Assembly: GCA_021324185.1 (NCBI GenBank)
Contig: JAJPJN010000089.1
Coordinates: forward strand, 1 to 50,371
Source of the DNA: Terriglobia bacterium
GTDB taxonomy: Bacteria; Acidobacteriota; Terriglobia; Bryobacterales; Bryobacteraceae
Reading direction: 5' to 3'
DNA length: 50,371 nucleotides
A model generated the notes under the pieces. The model saw only the letters and a list, made by a program, of their open reading frames with translations. It was not told where the DNA came from and made no database searches. Of this stretch, positions 34,418-43,538 are shown piece by piece (position 1 is the stretch's first letter; each line of letters opens with the position of its first letter). The position numbers and the translations under genes were made by a program.

Positions 34418-35692
34418 GTGCCCGGCGGAACCCGTTTTTACGGTTGGTGGGTGGTTGCGACGGCCTTTATTACGTTCGGCATCGCTGTCGGGATTCCTTA
34501 CTATAATCAATCCTTCTTCTACGATTATTTTCAGAAGAGCTTCCACTGGCAGCTCCGGCAGATTACACTGGGCTTCCCTCTCGCCGCGATCCTGACCATA
34601 TGGGTCGGGCCTGTTTTGATTCCTCATTTCAGTCCCCGCAAGCTTATCGTTGTGGGTACAGGCCTGACTGCTATTTCGTTTTTCGGCTTCAGTGCCATGA
34701 AGGGATCGCTGGCTGTCTATTATCTGCTGTATTTCATTTATACGGTCGGTTACATATTTAGCGGGCCGATTCCTCATCAGATACTGGTTTCCTATTGGTT
34801 CCGAAAAAAGCGCGGCAGGGCGATGGGAATTGTATATGTCGGGATTGGGCTGTTCGGTGGTCTGGGTCCATTTCTCATCCGGCCCATCACGGCGAAGTAC
34901 GGCTTCCAAGCGGCACTGGTGGCGGTTGGCGCCATCATGTTCCTCACTTGGCCGCTTGCAATTTTTCTTTTGAAAGATAAGCCCGGCGATATTGGCCAGC
35001 ATCCGGACGGCCTCGCGGTCCCCCCGCCCGATATCTCTGCACCCGCGCACAGCTTTCGCGAATTATTGCGGAGCGGTCCTTTTTGGCTGTTACTGATCGG
35101 AAGCATCTGTTCTATCGGGTCGATCGGCTCTATTAACTTCCATATGAAATTCGTTTTCCGCGATGAGGGATATAGCAGCCAGAAAACGCTTGACGCGACC
35201 TGGGCAACTGCTACCACCGTGATTCTTTGGTCGAGCATTATAGGGCGTTTGGGAATCGGCTATCTTGCCGATCTTTTTTCGAAGAAGCTCGTAATGACTG
35301 CGACCTACTTTGTAGTAGCGGGAACAATTCTGCTTCTTTTGTGGGTTAGTCCTGCGCGCCCGTATTCTCTTTTCGTCTTTTCGGCTGTTTTCGGGTTTTC
35401 CATGGGCGCCGATTATTTTCTGATCCCGCTGATGGCTGCTGAACAGTTCGGAATCAACACGCTCGCGCGTGCGATGGCCATTATTCTGCCAGTGAATACC
35501 ATTGGGCAGACGTGGTGCCCCGAGTTAGTTTCTATTTTGCGCGAGCACTATCCGACTTATGTGGCGCCGATGGAATTTGTGCTGGCGATCAGTCTTGCGG
35601 GCGCGATCGCAATTGCATTGATGCCGAAGCAAAAGGATATGAATGGGACGGCGCATAGCCAGTTGCCGGCCTCCTCTCAGGCGAAAATGTAA
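34418..35692 (+). CDS. Major facilitator superfamily transporter (OFA-like)
   Basis: A 424-residue carrier with 12 spans. GWWVVATAFITFGIAVGIPYYNQSFF is the usual first helix of the oxalate/formate antiporter-like branch, VSYWFRKKRGRAMGIVYVG is the MFS loop 2-3 motif, and the same loop in the second half reads IIGRLGIGYLADLF. The likely substrates are small carboxylates, but this is a guess. GTG 34418 is the likely start; TATAAC at 34407-34412 lies too close to leave a normal leader. The stop is followed directly by msrA (ATG on the next base). Confidence 0.85.
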   Translation: MPGGTRFYGWWVVATAFITFGIAVGIPYYNQSFFYDYFQKSFHWQLRQITLGFPLAAILTIWVGPVLIPHFSPRKLIVVGTGLTAISFFGFSAMKGSLAVYYLLYFIYTVGYIFSGPIPHQILVSYWFRKKRGRAMGIVYVGIGLFGGLGPFLIRPITAKYGFQAALVAVGAIMFLTWPLAIFLLKDKPGDIGQHPDGLAVPPPDISAPAHSFRELLRSGPFWLLLIGSICSIGSIGSINFHMKFVFRDEGYSSQKTLDATWATATTVILWSSIIGRLGIGYLADLFSKKLVMTATYFVVAGTILLLLWVSPARPYSLFVFSAVFGFSMGADYFLIPLMAAEQFGINTLARAMAIILPVNTIGQTWCPELVSILREHYPTYVAPMEFVLAISLAGAIAIALMPKQKDMNGTAHSQLPASSQAKM

Positions 35693-36169
35693 ATGATGAG
35701 TGAAAAAGCGACATTTGGCGCCGGATGCTTCTGGGGAGTGGAGGCAACATTTCGGGAAATAGACGGTGTGACGGAGGCGGCGGTCGGCTATGAAGGCGGC
35801 CACACTTCGAATCCAACGTACAAAGATGTTTGTACGGATCGGACCGGGCACGCCGAAGTAGTGCAGGTGGAATATGATCCGGCAAAGGTCAGTTACGAAA
35901 AACTGCTCGAGGTATTCTGGAACGCTCACGACCCGACCCAGGTAAACCGGCAAGGTCCGGACGTGGGCACCCAATACCGGAGTGTGATTTTCTACCATAG
36001 CCCGGAGCAGGAGCAGATTGCGCGAGCTTCCAAAGCGAAACTGGAAGCATCCGGCCGTTACCGCCGCCGGATTGCCACCGAAATTGTGCCGGCGCAAACC
36101 TTCTACCGCGCGGAAGAGTACCATCAGCAGTACCTCGCCAAGCGAGGACTGCGGCATTGCCACATTTAG
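35693..36169 (+). CDS. msrA: Peptide methionine sulfoxide reductase A
   Basis: Reduces Met-S-sulfoxide in proteins. The 158-residue enzyme has GAGCFWG with catalytic Cys12, [24 protein letters not shown], and [13 protein letters not shown]. The Glu and Tyr of the active site are present. A Cys near the C-terminus (LRHCHI) could serve as the resolving residue. It starts on the base after the MFS stop, so the pair is coupled. Thioredoxin would be its reductant. Confidence 0.96.
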   Translation: MMSEKATFGAGCFWGVEATFREIDGVTEAAVGYEGGHTSNPTYKDVCTDRTGHAEVVQVEYDPAKVSYEKLLEVFWNAHDPTQVNRQGPDVGTQYRSVIFYHSPEQEQIARASKAKLEASGRYRRRIATEIVPAQTFYRAEEYHQQYLAKRGLRHCHI

Positions 36170-36189
36170 CGCGAAGCAGCCACGTTCTG

Positions 36190-37164
36190 TTACGCGCTTA
36201 TCGCGGAGGGCTGAGTGCTGATCGCTTCCTTGAAATACTCGATGGTCCGCTGCAAGCCTTCGTCTAATCCGACCTTCGGTTCCCAACCAAGCAACTGCTT
36301 CGCTTTCGTGATGTCCGGACGGCGAAGCTTCGGATCATCCGACGGGAGCGGCTTGAATTCGATGCCGGCGCGATTGTCGAATTTTGCGCGAATGCGATTC
36401 GCAAATTCGAGAATCGACATCTCTGCCGGATTGCCCAAATTTACCGGATAAGGCTCATCGGATTTGCTCAGCAGAAGAAGGCCTTCCACCAGATCTGAGA
36501 CGTAGCAAAAACTGCGCGTCTGCGAACCATCCCCGTAGACTGTGAGATTCACGCCGCGTAAGGCCTGGTCGATGAATGCCGGAACGACCCGGCCGTCATT
36601 CAGAGACATGCGCGGGCCATATGTGTTGAATATGCGCGCGATGGTAGTTCGCAAACCGTAGACGCGATGATAGGCCATGGTCAACGCTTCCGCATAGCGT
36701 TTGCTCTCGTCATAGCAGGAACGTACGCCGACCGGATTCACGTTGCCCCAATACGTTTCCGATTGTGGATGCTGCAAGGGATCGCCGTAACACTCAGACG
36801 TGGAAGTTAGCAGAAAGCGCGCGTTATGAACACGCGCGATCTCGAGCATGTTCCTCGTGCCCGACGACCCGGATTCCAGCGTTTCCAGCGGATGTGCGAG
36901 ATAATCAACCGGGCTGGCAAGCGAAGCGAGATGGAACACATGATCGACTGGAGCATGAACCTCAAACCGTTCGCAAACATCGTGCTGCACGAATTCAAAT
37001 CCAGGCCGGCCGATCAGATGATCGATGTTTTCGCGCCGGCCGGTGATCAGGTTGTCGAGCGCAAGAATCTGATCCCCGCGCTCCATAATGCGATCACACA
37101 GGTGTGATCCAATGAAGCCAGCGGCCCCCGAAATGACATATCTCACGCTTTTTATGAATAGCAT
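36190..37164 (-). CDS. UDP-glucuronate decarboxylase-like nucleotide-sugar epimerase
   Basis: Extended SDR of 324 residues. The NAD site is [13 protein letters not shown] (12-24), TSTSECYG marks the catalytic Ser/Thr and YDESK the Tyr/Lys pair; [11 protein letters not shown] and [18 protein letters not shown] are typical of UDP-xylose synthase and close relatives. It probably makes UDP-xylose or a related sugar from UDP-glucuronate for surface polysaccharide. No other sugar genes adjoin it. GTG 37146 is a possible shorter start (VRYVISG). Confidence 0.87.
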   Translation of the reverse strand: MLFIKSVRYVISGAAGFIGSHLCDRIMERGDQILALDNLITGRRENIDHLIGRPGFEFVQHDVCERFEVHAPVDHVFHLASLASPVDYLAHPLETLESGSSGTRNMLEIARVHNARFLLTSTSECYGDPLQHPQSETYWGNVNPVGVRSCYDESKRYAEALTMAYHRVYGLRTTIARIFNTYGPRMSLNDGRVVPAFIDQALRGVNLTVYGDGSQTRSFCYVSDLVEGLLLLSKSDEPYPVNLGNPAEMSILEFANRIRAKFDNRAGIEFKPLPSDDPKLRRPDITKAKQLLGWEPKVGLDEGLQRTIEYFKEAISTQPSAISA

Positions 37165-37217
37165 GTGCTATTGCGATCTCGAATGGGACGCGCACAACAG
37201 CAGCCAAACGGCGCTCG

Positions 37218-39080
37218 GTGCGTCATTGCTCCAAAATGGCTAGCGCAATCGGACTCAGAGTCCTTCTTTTTGCGCTGATTGCAGTTGCCGTTTGGTTGTT
37301 TTGGTTGCGTTTTGGTTCAGTGCTGGAGCGCATCAGAAAGGCGCGCAAAGATCCCGATTTCAGACTTCATCCGGTCAGCCGGCGCGTGTGGGACTTTTTC
37401 TGGGAAGTATTATGCCAGGCGAAAGTCATCCGCGAACGGCCGCTGCCGGGAATCGCGCACGCATTTGTATTTTGGTCGTTTTGCGCTTTCGCCCTGGTGA
37501 CGCTGAACCATATTGCTACCGGATTCGGGATCGGATTTCTGGATCTGCACTCAGGCTTCGGGGCTTTTTATTATTGGTTCGCGTTCGCCTTTGCAGTTCT
37601 TTGCGCCGTGTCCATCGCGGGGCTGGCCTTGCGCCGGTTTGTCATCCGGCCGCGCTGGCTCGGGCCCTTATCGCCCGAATCGGGCTTAATCGCCTTATTT
37701 ATCTTTTTGTTGATGGTGACCTACATCCCAAGATGGTGGGTATCGGAGGGCACAATCGCTGGGGATTTTCTTTGGTGGAGTCATACATTGGTGCTGCTTG
37801 CATTTCTTCCACTCATCCCGCACACCAAACATCTGCACTTAGTGCTCAGCCCGCTGACCATCTTTCTCGAGCGCAGTGGATTCAGCCATATTCCACCGCT
37901 GGCAGGCGATGAAGATTTCGGACTTGTGACCGGCAAGGACATCACGCAGATCACCGCATTACAGGCGTACTCGTGCGTAGAGTGCGGAAGATGTACTGAA
38001 CACTGCCCGGCAAATAATACAGGCAAAGAACTGAATCCCAAGCTGATCGCGCTCGGGGTGAGAAGTTATCTCAACCAGTACGGCAATAACAGCGAGACCC
38101 AAATTCTGGAAGCGACGGTTCCGCAAGTGATGATCTGGCAATGCACCACGTGCGGATCCTGCGAATACCAGTGTCCGGTTGGCATTCAGCATCTACCGTT
38201 CATCATCGGGTTGCGGCGCGGCGCAGTGAATACAGGCGCGTGGGAGGACGAGCACGGCACCAAACTGTTTCTGAACCTGGAGCGCAACGGCAACGCTCTG
38301 GGGTTCTCGCAATCGGAGCGGGACAAGTTTATAGCCAGGCAGGAGCTTCCTCTTTTCGACGGATCGCAAGAGTATTGTCTGTGGCTTGGCTGCATGGGCG
38401 CCTATGATCCACAAGGGCGCGAAATCATCACTGCCTTCGCAACTGTAATGAAGCACCTGGAGGCCTCTTTCGGAGTTCTGAAAAAAGAGCGCTGCACAGG
38501 AGATCCGGTGCGCCGGCTGGGCAATGATCTCCTTTTCGGACAACTCGCGGAAGCGAATCTTTCCAACCTTCAAACGGCCGGCGTGAAGAAGATTGTTTCT
38601 ATTTGCCCGCATTGCGTTCGCACTATTGCGGAAGATTGGCGCGAGTACGGGGCCGAAGTCGCCATTGAGCATCACAGCGAATTTATGGCCCGCCATCGGG
38701 ATAAGCTCCCTTCGCACAATGATGGGCAGCGCATCGTCTATCACGACCCGTGTTATCTGGGGCGGTACCGCGGGGTATACGATCAACCACGCCAAGTCAT
38801 TGGCCGCACTGCAACGGTCGTAGACCCGCCGCGCGCGCGCGAACGAAGCTTCTGCTGTGGCGCCGGAGGTGGACTGGTCTTTTTGGGCGAAGAGACCGGA
38901 CAGCGCGTCAATGAGACACGTGTCAAAGAGCTCGCTGCGACAGGCGCCCAAACGATCGGCGCCGCCTGCCCGTTTTGCAAAAGCATGTTTCGCGATGCAC
39001 TTGCGACTACGTTGCCTGAGAACGCGCCGCGGCTGCTGGATATTGCGCAGATTGCGGCCGAATCGCTCGTCCGTTCGTAG
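37218..39080 (+). CDS. Membrane Fe-S oxidoreductase, ETF:menaquinone-oxidoreductase/HdrDE-like
   Basis: A 620-residue fusion. Residues about 10-215 hold some six membrane spans of the NarI/HdrE type with several His (H81, H98, H111, H189) suited to b-type heme. Next come two 4Fe-4S sites: C253-x2-C256-x2-C259-x3-C263-P and C309-x2-C312-x2-C315-x3-C319-P. Two CCG domains follow (CLWLGCMGAYD ... CPHC and HDPCYLGRYRG ... FCCGAGGG ... CPFC). This layout is that of EMO/DUF224 proteins, which pass electrons from ETF to menaquinone during acyl-CoA oxidation; HdrDE is the relative. No etfAB lies here. ATG 37236 is an alternative start. Confidence 0.87.
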   Translation: MRHCSKMASAIGLRVLLFALIAVAVWLFWLRFGSVLERIRKARKDPDFRLHPVSRRVWDFFWEVLCQAKVIRERPLPGIAHAFVFWSFCAFALVTLNHIATGFGIGFLDLHSGFGAFYYWFAFAFAVLCAVSIAGLALRRFVIRPRWLGPLSPESGLIALFIFLLMVTYIPRWWVSEGTIAGDFLWWSHTLVLLAFLPLIPHTKHLHLVLSPLTIFLERSGFSHIPPLAGDEDFGLVTGKDITQITALQAYSCVECGRCTEHCPANNTGKELNPKLIALGVRSYLNQYGNNSETQILEATVPQVMIWQCTTCGSCEYQCPVGIQHLPFIIGLRRGAVNTGAWEDEHGTKLFLNLERNGNALGFSQSERDKFIARQELPLFDGSQEYCLWLGCMGAYDPQGREIITAFATVMKHLEASFGVLKKERCTGDPVRRLGNDLLFGQLAEANLSNLQTAGVKKIVSICPHCVRTIAEDWREYGAEVAIEHHSEFMARHRDKLPSHNDGQRIVYHDPCYLGRYRGVYDQPRQVIGRTATVVDPPRARERSFCCGAGGGLVFLGEETGQRVNETRVKELAATGAQTIGAACPFCKSMFRDALATTLPENAPRLLDIAQIAAESLVRS

Positions 39081-39097
39081 CTGGTGAAAATGCACCA

Positions 39098-39119
39098 CAG
39101 CGGCCGAACTTAGCCGCTG
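39098..39119 (+). other. Inverted repeat after the Fe-S oxidoreductase
   Basis: CAGCGGC (39098-39104) and GCCGCTG (39113-39119) form a 7-base stem with an 8-base loop, 17 bases after the stop codon. It could end transcription, but no T run follows, so this is only a candidate. Confidence 0.35.
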
Positions 39120-39230
39120 CCCTGCAATAGTGAACTCCTTATCTTTCCGTCACTTACGGTTGGCAAGCTGGTTGCAATGTTGTGAAGTGTGACACGGCAG
39201 CGTGTTTAGGGAAGAGAGGAGGAGACAAAA

Positions 39231-39539
39231 ATGAAAACAAAATTAATGGTCCTTTTACTTTTGGCTAGCAGTTCCATGTTCGCAGCGGGGCGCGTATTTT
39301 TCGGATTTAGCGTTGGCGTGCCGATCGCAGTGGCGCCGCCTCCACCGCCCGCGTATGTAGCGTACGTTCCGCCCGCTCCAGCCTACGGTTACACCTGGAT
39401 CAGTGGCTACTGGTACCCGGTTGGACCCCGCTGGTATTGGCATCCGGGTTATTGGGCGCGCCCGCCCTACATAGGGGCTCGTTGGTATGCGGCGCGCTAT
39501 TACAGAGGCCGCTACTACGCAGGCTACTGGCGCCGTTAA
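39231..39539 (+). CDS. Small secreted Trp/Tyr/Gly-rich protein with WxxGxW motifs
   Basis: A 102-residue exported protein. A signal peptide (1-19, SMFAAG) precedes a Pro/Ala/Tyr-rich stretch (APPPPPAYVAYVPPAPAYGY) and repeated W-x-x-G-x-W units (WISGYW, WHPGYW), ending in Tyr/Arg-rich turns. Such YXWV/WxxGxW repeat proteins are common outside the cell in acidobacteria and proteobacteria; their role is unknown. A strong ribosome site (GAGAGGAGGAGA) precedes the ATG, and an intrinsic terminator follows, so it is a highly expressed single gene. Confidence 0.85.
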   Translation: MKTKLMVLLLLASSSMFAAGRVFFGFSVGVPIAVAPPPPPAYVAYVPPAPAYGYTWISGYWYPVGPRWYWHPGYWARPPYIGARWYAARYYRGRYYAGYWRR

Positions 39540-39572
39540 ACCTAACCTGGAAGCGCACAGTTTTCTTATCAT

Positions 39573-39607
39573 TGGCCCACGGTTCTGAGGAATCGCGGGC
39601 CATTTTT
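39573..39607 (+). terminator. Intrinsic terminator of the WxxGxW gene
   Basis: TGGCCC (39573-39578) pairs with GGGCCA (39597-39602), with CG/CG pairs further in, then TTTTT at 39603-39607. It separates the small secreted-protein gene from scpA. Confidence 0.75.
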
Positions 39608-39638
39608 GTAGCTGTTTTGGATGCTATCGTGTACCTAG

Positions 39639-40424
39639 GTGTCATCGCCCCTTAGCTTTCATCTCGAACAGTATGAGGGCCCGCTGGATCTGCTGCTGGA
39701 CCTGATTCGCAAGCAGCAGATCAATATCTACGACATCCCGATCTCAAAGATCACGGCGCAGTATCTGGATTACATGCAGCGGGCCGCTGAGCTTGATATC
39801 GAACTCAGTTCCGAGTTCGTTTTTATGGCCGCAACGCTCATCCACATCAAAAGCAAAATGCTGCTGCCCAAAGATCCGGAACTCGACAAGATTTCGCCCG
39901 AAGAGGACCCGCGTCAGGAACTGGTAGAACGCCTGATTGAACACGAGCGCTTCAAGAATGCCGCGGAGATGCTGCAGCAGAAGCGCGTGGTCGAAGAGGC
40001 CATGTGGTCGAATCCGCAGATTCAGCAATTTCTGGCGGAAGATGAAGGCCCTGCGCTCGCCGTCACCATCTTCGATCTGGTGAAAACCTTTCAGGGCGTT
40101 TTAGACCGCGCGAAAAACCGGCCGGTATACGAGGTCGGCAAAGAAGATGTCAGCGTTCCCGATATGATCCGGTTTTTAAAACACCAGCTCACGCGTATGC
40201 GCCGCAACCAGGCGATTTCGGCAACCGAACTTTTCGAAAAACAGCGAAGCCGGCGCGCCATGATCTGCCTGTTCCTTGCCATTCTGGAATTGGTTAAGCG
40301 GCAGAGTGTGGAACTCACGCAAGGCGAAGCATTCGGAGACATCGGCCTGCGACCGGGACCCGGGTTGTCCGAAGCAGGAGAGGACGTCGAGGAGCTTGCC
40401 GCGGTAGAAGAGGAATATCACTGA
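39639..40424 (+). CDS. scpA: Segregation and condensation protein ScpA
   Basis: Kleisin subunit of the SMC condensin that compacts and separates chromosomes. The 261-residue protein has the N-terminal kleisin helices (YEGPLDLLLDLIRKQQINIYDIPISKIT), the middle EFVFMAATLIHIKSKMLLP, and a C-terminal winged helix (RRAMICLFLAILELVKRQSVEL). GTG 39639 is the start. scpB follows after 13 bases. Confidence 0.95.
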   Translation: MSSPLSFHLEQYEGPLDLLLDLIRKQQINIYDIPISKITAQYLDYMQRAAELDIELSSEFVFMAATLIHIKSKMLLPKDPELDKISPEEDPRQELVERLIEHERFKNAAEMLQQKRVVEEAMWSNPQIQQFLAEDEGPALAVTIFDLVKTFQGVLDRAKNRPVYEVGKEDVSVPDMIRFLKHQLTRMRRNQAISATELFEKQRSRRAMICLFLAILELVKRQSVELTQGEAFGDIGLRPGPGLSEAGEDVEELAAVEEEYH

Positions 40425-40437
40425 AATTACAGAGAGC

Positions 40438-41136
40438 ATGGAAGAAGTAGAGCAGCATTCCGGCGACGATCAGGAAACGCTTTTTGTCGCCGAAGCAGTT
40501 ACGGAACCCCCTCCCACGCCCGAAGCCGCCGCTGATTTGAAAGCCGTAATCGAGGCGGCCATCTACATCACCGACGAACCGCTTGCGGCCGAGCAGATTG
40601 CCGCGGCCCTCGAACAGCCCTTGGATCGCGTCAAGGAAGTGCTCGCGCAGCTCGTTGCGGAATACTCTGCGCCCGATCGCGGTCTGTCCGTTCGCGAAAT
40701 CGCAGGCGGCTACAAAATGGCGACCAAGCCCGAACACCACGAGGCGATTCGTAGATTCGTCAAAAACTTGCAACCGCCGTTAAAGCTGTCGCTCGCCGCG
40801 CTTGAGACACTGGCCGTCATTGCCTACAAGCAGCCGATCACTGCTCCTGAAATCATGGACATTCGCGGCGTACAAGGCGCAGGCGTTTTGAAAACGCTGC
40901 TCGATCGCAAGTTGATTGCGACTGCAGGACGAAAGAATGTCCTCGGCAAACCGATCATGTACAAAACGACGCGCGAGTTTCTGCTGCAGTTCGGTTTGGG
41001 ATCGCTTGCGGAGTTGCCGACACTTAAGGAATTCGAGGAACTCAGCCGTTTTGCGCTTAGCGATTCCGAAGAGATGCCGGCCGCAACTGCGGAACAGCCA
41101 CCTGAAGCCGCCGGCTCGGAAAGCTCGAATGCCTGA
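40438..41136 (+). CDS. scpB: Segregation and condensation protein ScpB
   Basis: Kite subunit that dimerises on ScpA in the SMC complex. Of 232 residues, two winged-helix domains (VIEAAIYITDEPLAAEQIAAAL; LSLAALETLAVIAYKQPITAPEIMDIRGV) and YKTTREFLLQFGLGSLAELP mark the family. Both ends are acidic and likely disordered. The last 8 bases overlap the rluB start. Confidence 0.95.
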   Translation: MEEVEQHSGDDQETLFVAEAVTEPPPTPEAAADLKAVIEAAIYITDEPLAAEQIAAALEQPLDRVKEVLAQLVAEYSAPDRGLSVREIAGGYKMATKPEHHEAIRRFVKNLQPPLKLSLAALETLAVIAYKQPITAPEIMDIRGVQGAGVLKTLLDRKLIATAGRKNVLGKPIMYKTTREFLLQFGLGSLAELPTLKEFEELSRFALSDSEEMPAATAEQPPEAAGSESSNA

Positions 41137-41977
41137 GGAGCGTCTTCAGAAAATCCTTGCAAACGCGGGCGTGGCGAGCCGCCGCAAAGCCGAAGAACTG
41201 ATTCGCGCGGGGCGTGTTTCGGTCAACGGCGCAACCATCACCGAGCTTGGTTCAAAGGCAGATCTCGCCGTAGACAAAGTGAAAGTGGACGGCCGCGTTT
41301 TGTCGGCCCCGAAGCATCATCTCTACTTCGCGTTTAACAAGCCCAGGAATGTAGTCAGCACAGTGCATGATCCGGAAGGCCGCCAAACCGTGCTCTCGTT
41401 TTTTAAGGGCTTGCGGGATAGGGTTTATCCGGTTGGCCGCCTCGATTACGCAAGCGAAGGCTTGTTGCTGCTGACGAACGACGGCGAATTTGCGAATAAG
41501 ATGATGTCGCCCGCCAGTCACATTACAAAGACTTATCTGGTGAAAGTGAATGGCCCTTTGCTGCCGGAGCAGGAAGAACAATTCCGCCAGGGCATCCCCA
41601 TGCACGGCCGCAAGACAGCGCCGGCGGGTCTGCGGCTCCTTCGCAAAGCCGAAAACCCCTGGTATGAAGTCAAGCTGATGGAGGGCAGGCAGAATCAGAT
41701 CCGCATCATGTTCAAACACTTCGGCCGGTTGGTGGAAAAGCTGAAGCGGGTGAAGATCGGCTTTCTGGATCTGGGGTCGCTGAAACCGGGCGCGTACCGC
41801 ACGCTGACCAATGCGGAAGTGGCGCATTTTCGCCGCTTGCTACATCTGGATGTTGCAATAGAACAAGGGGATGCCCACGAGCACAAGCATGATGAACGAT
41901 CAGCAAATGACGGACCTGTTTCGAAACGCCAAGACCATCGCCGTCGTCGGGCTATCCAGCAATCCGGCGCGCGCTAG
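41129..41977 (+). CDS. rluB: 23S rRNA pseudouridine synthase RluB family
   Basis: Makes pseudouridine in 23S rRNA. From ATG 41129, 282 residues: an S4 domain (ERLQKILANAGVASRRKAEELI, GRVSVNG) and the RsuA/RluB catalytic domain with VGRLDYASEGLLLLTNDG (catalytic Asp) and EGRQNQIRIM. The core ends near FRRLL. The last 35 residues (QGDAHEHKHDERSAN, then Arg-rich) are read in a frame that overlaps the next gene by up to 107 bases, so the tail may be an added extension. It overlaps scpB by 8 bases. Confidence 0.92.
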   Translation: MPEERLQKILANAGVASRRKAEELIRAGRVSVNGATITELGSKADLAVDKVKVDGRVLSAPKHHLYFAFNKPRNVVSTVHDPEGRQTVLSFFKGLRDRVYPVGRLDYASEGLLLLTNDGEFANKMMSPASHITKTYLVKVNGPLLPEQEEQFRQGIPMHGRKTAPAGLRLLRKAENPWYEVKLMEGRQNQIRIMFKHFGRLVEKLKRVKIGFLDLGSLKPGAYRTLTNAEVAHFRRLLHLDVAIEQGDAHEHKHDERSANDGPVSKRQDHRRRRAIQQSGAR

Positions 41978-42293
41978 CTTCGGGGTCTCGCGATTTCTGC
42001 AGCGCCACGGATACCGGATCATTCCTGTCAATCCTCAGGAGACGGAAGTACTGGGTGAAAAGGCATACCCCTCTGTAAAGGACATTCCGGGTCCGGTCGA
42101 TATTGTCGATATATTTCGCCGTCCGGCGCGTGTGCCGGAAGTGATTGATGACGTGCTGCAGAAGGAGGGCATTCGCTGTATCTGGATGCAGGAGGGCGTG
42201 GTCAATCCGGAAGCTGCGAGAAAGGCCGAAGCCGCCGGGCTCCCTGTCGTGATGGACCGATGCATTCTGAAGGAAATGGCACGTCTGCTTTAG
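41871..42293 (+). CDS. CoA-binding domain protein (YccU-like)
   Basis: A 140-residue Rossmann protein: TIAVVGLSSNPARASFGVSRFLQ binds CoA, GYRIIPVNPQETEVLGEKAYPSV and VDIVDIFRRPA continue the fold, and IWMQEGVVNPEAARKAEAAGLPVVMDRCI ends it. This stand-alone CoA-binding family is broadly conserved without a firm function. ATG 41871, 41889 or 41892 may start it; all overlap the rluB 3' end (86-107 bases), and its own 3' end overlaps the SH3 lipoprotein gene by 34 bases. Confidence 0.9.
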   Translation: MPTSTSMMNDQQMTDLFRNAKTIAVVGLSSNPARASFGVSRFLQRHGYRIIPVNPQETEVLGEKAYPSVKDIPGPVDIVDIFRRPARVPEVIDDVLQKEGIRCIWMQEGVVNPEAARKAEAAGLPVVMDRCILKEMARLL

Positions 42294-43537
42294 TCAAGCT
42301 GTTATTTGCATCTGTTGCGCTCCTGATTCTGGCTGCCTGCAGCAGAGACACCGCCGACGTGATTGGGCGCGCCTATGTCGCTCCCGAAAAACTGAATCTG
42401 CGCCGGGAGCTGACTCAAAAAAACGGCAGTGTTGCGGTGCTGAATCACGGTGAACCAGTCGATATCATCGACGTGCGCCGCCGCTTCGTAAAGGTGCGAA
42501 CGCGCAAAGGTCAGGAAGGATGGGTTGATTCGCTCCAGCTCCTTAGCCAGGAGCAGATGGATCAGATCCGGCAGGACGAACAGCAGTATCTCGCTCTGCC
42601 GTCTGAAGGCAGTGCCGGCGTATACGAGCCGCTGAACATACATATCGAGCCAAACCGGCAATCTCCCGCGTTCGCAAGAATTCCGGAGGGTGGCTCGGTT
42701 GCTGTGCTGGCCTATAAGCTGGAGCCGAAGACAGCCGCGCCAGTTCGGCCGCCGAAGTTTGAACGCCCGCAGCCCGAGCGCCGTTTGCGAAAGCAGCGGG
42801 CCGTCCAAAATTCATTTCTGCCGCCGCCTCCCCCACCGCCGAAGCCACCGGAAAACTGGCAGGAGCTCTCTACCGAGAGAGTCGATGGCGCTCAAAGCAT
42901 CGCCGAATTGAAAGCGCAACGAGATAAGCAAGCTGCTGAAAGAAAAACCGCTGAGCTGAAGAAATCGGCCGTTATGGAGGAATGGGCGCTGGTCCGCACC
43001 AAGGACAATCAGGTGGGCTGGGTGCTCGCACGCAACCTGGTGATGTCTATTCCCGACGAGGTGGCGCAGTATGCGGAAGGCAAACGCATCACCTCCTACT
43101 TTGATTTAGGTGCGATCCACGATGAGGAAAAGGGCACTAAACACAACTGGCTTTGGACCACCGCCTCTGAACCGGAGCCGTACGATTTCGATAGCTGGCG
43201 TGTCTTCCTATGGAACCGCCGGCATCACCGGTACGAGACCTCTTACCGGCAGCGCGATGTGGAAGGATATTTTCCAGTTCACGTCGATCCAGCCGGCGCG
43301 AATACGTTCGATCGGACGTTCGAGATCATCACCAAAGATGACGACGGTAAAATGCGCCGGCGCAAATATTCCTTCGATGGCGTACGCGTTCATCTCATCG
43401 CAACCGAGGATTACCACCCCGGACAAGGCGCCGAATCGGCCCGGGCCGGGGGCGTCGATACCGATCAATTGAAATCCAAAATGCCGCGCGCAGGTTGGTT
43501 TAAACGCCTGAAGGCGCAGATTTTTTCGCACCGGTGA
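42260..43537 (+). CDS. SH3-domain lipoprotein
   Basis: A 425-residue lipoprotein, acylated at Cys27 (LLILAAC). Bacterial SH3-type domains lie at about 37-95 (AYVAPEKLNLRRELTQKNGS, WVDSLQLLS) and about 118-150, then a Pro-rich hinge (FLPPPPPPPKPP), a helix (AELKAQRDKQAAERKTAELKK), a third SH3-like part (EWALVRTKDNQVGWVLARNLVM) and a beta-rich end of unknown type (DSWRVFLWNRRHHRYETSYR). SH3 modules often bind peptidoglycan, so an envelope role is likely. It converges with the unknown gene at 43539, leaving 1 base. Confidence 0.8.
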   Translation: MHSEGNGTSALVKLLFASVALLILAACSRDTADVIGRAYVAPEKLNLRRELTQKNGSVAVLNHGEPVDIIDVRRRFVKVRTRKGQEGWVDSLQLLSQEQMDQIRQDEQQYLALPSEGSAGVYEPLNIHIEPNRQSPAFARIPEGGSVAVLAYKLEPKTAAPVRPPKFERPQPERRLRKQRAVQNSFLPPPPPPPKPPENWQELSTERVDGAQSIAELKAQRDKQAAERKTAELKKSAVMEEWALVRTKDNQVGWVLARNLVMSIPDEVAQYAEGKRITSYFDLGAIHDEEKGTKHNWLWTTASEPEPYDFDSWRVFLWNRRHHRYETSYRQRDVEGYFPVHVDPAGANTFDRTFEIITKDDDGKMRRRKYSFDGVRVHLIATEDYHPGQGAESARAGGVDTDQLKSKMPRAGWFKRLKAQIFSHR

Positions 43538-43538
43538 G

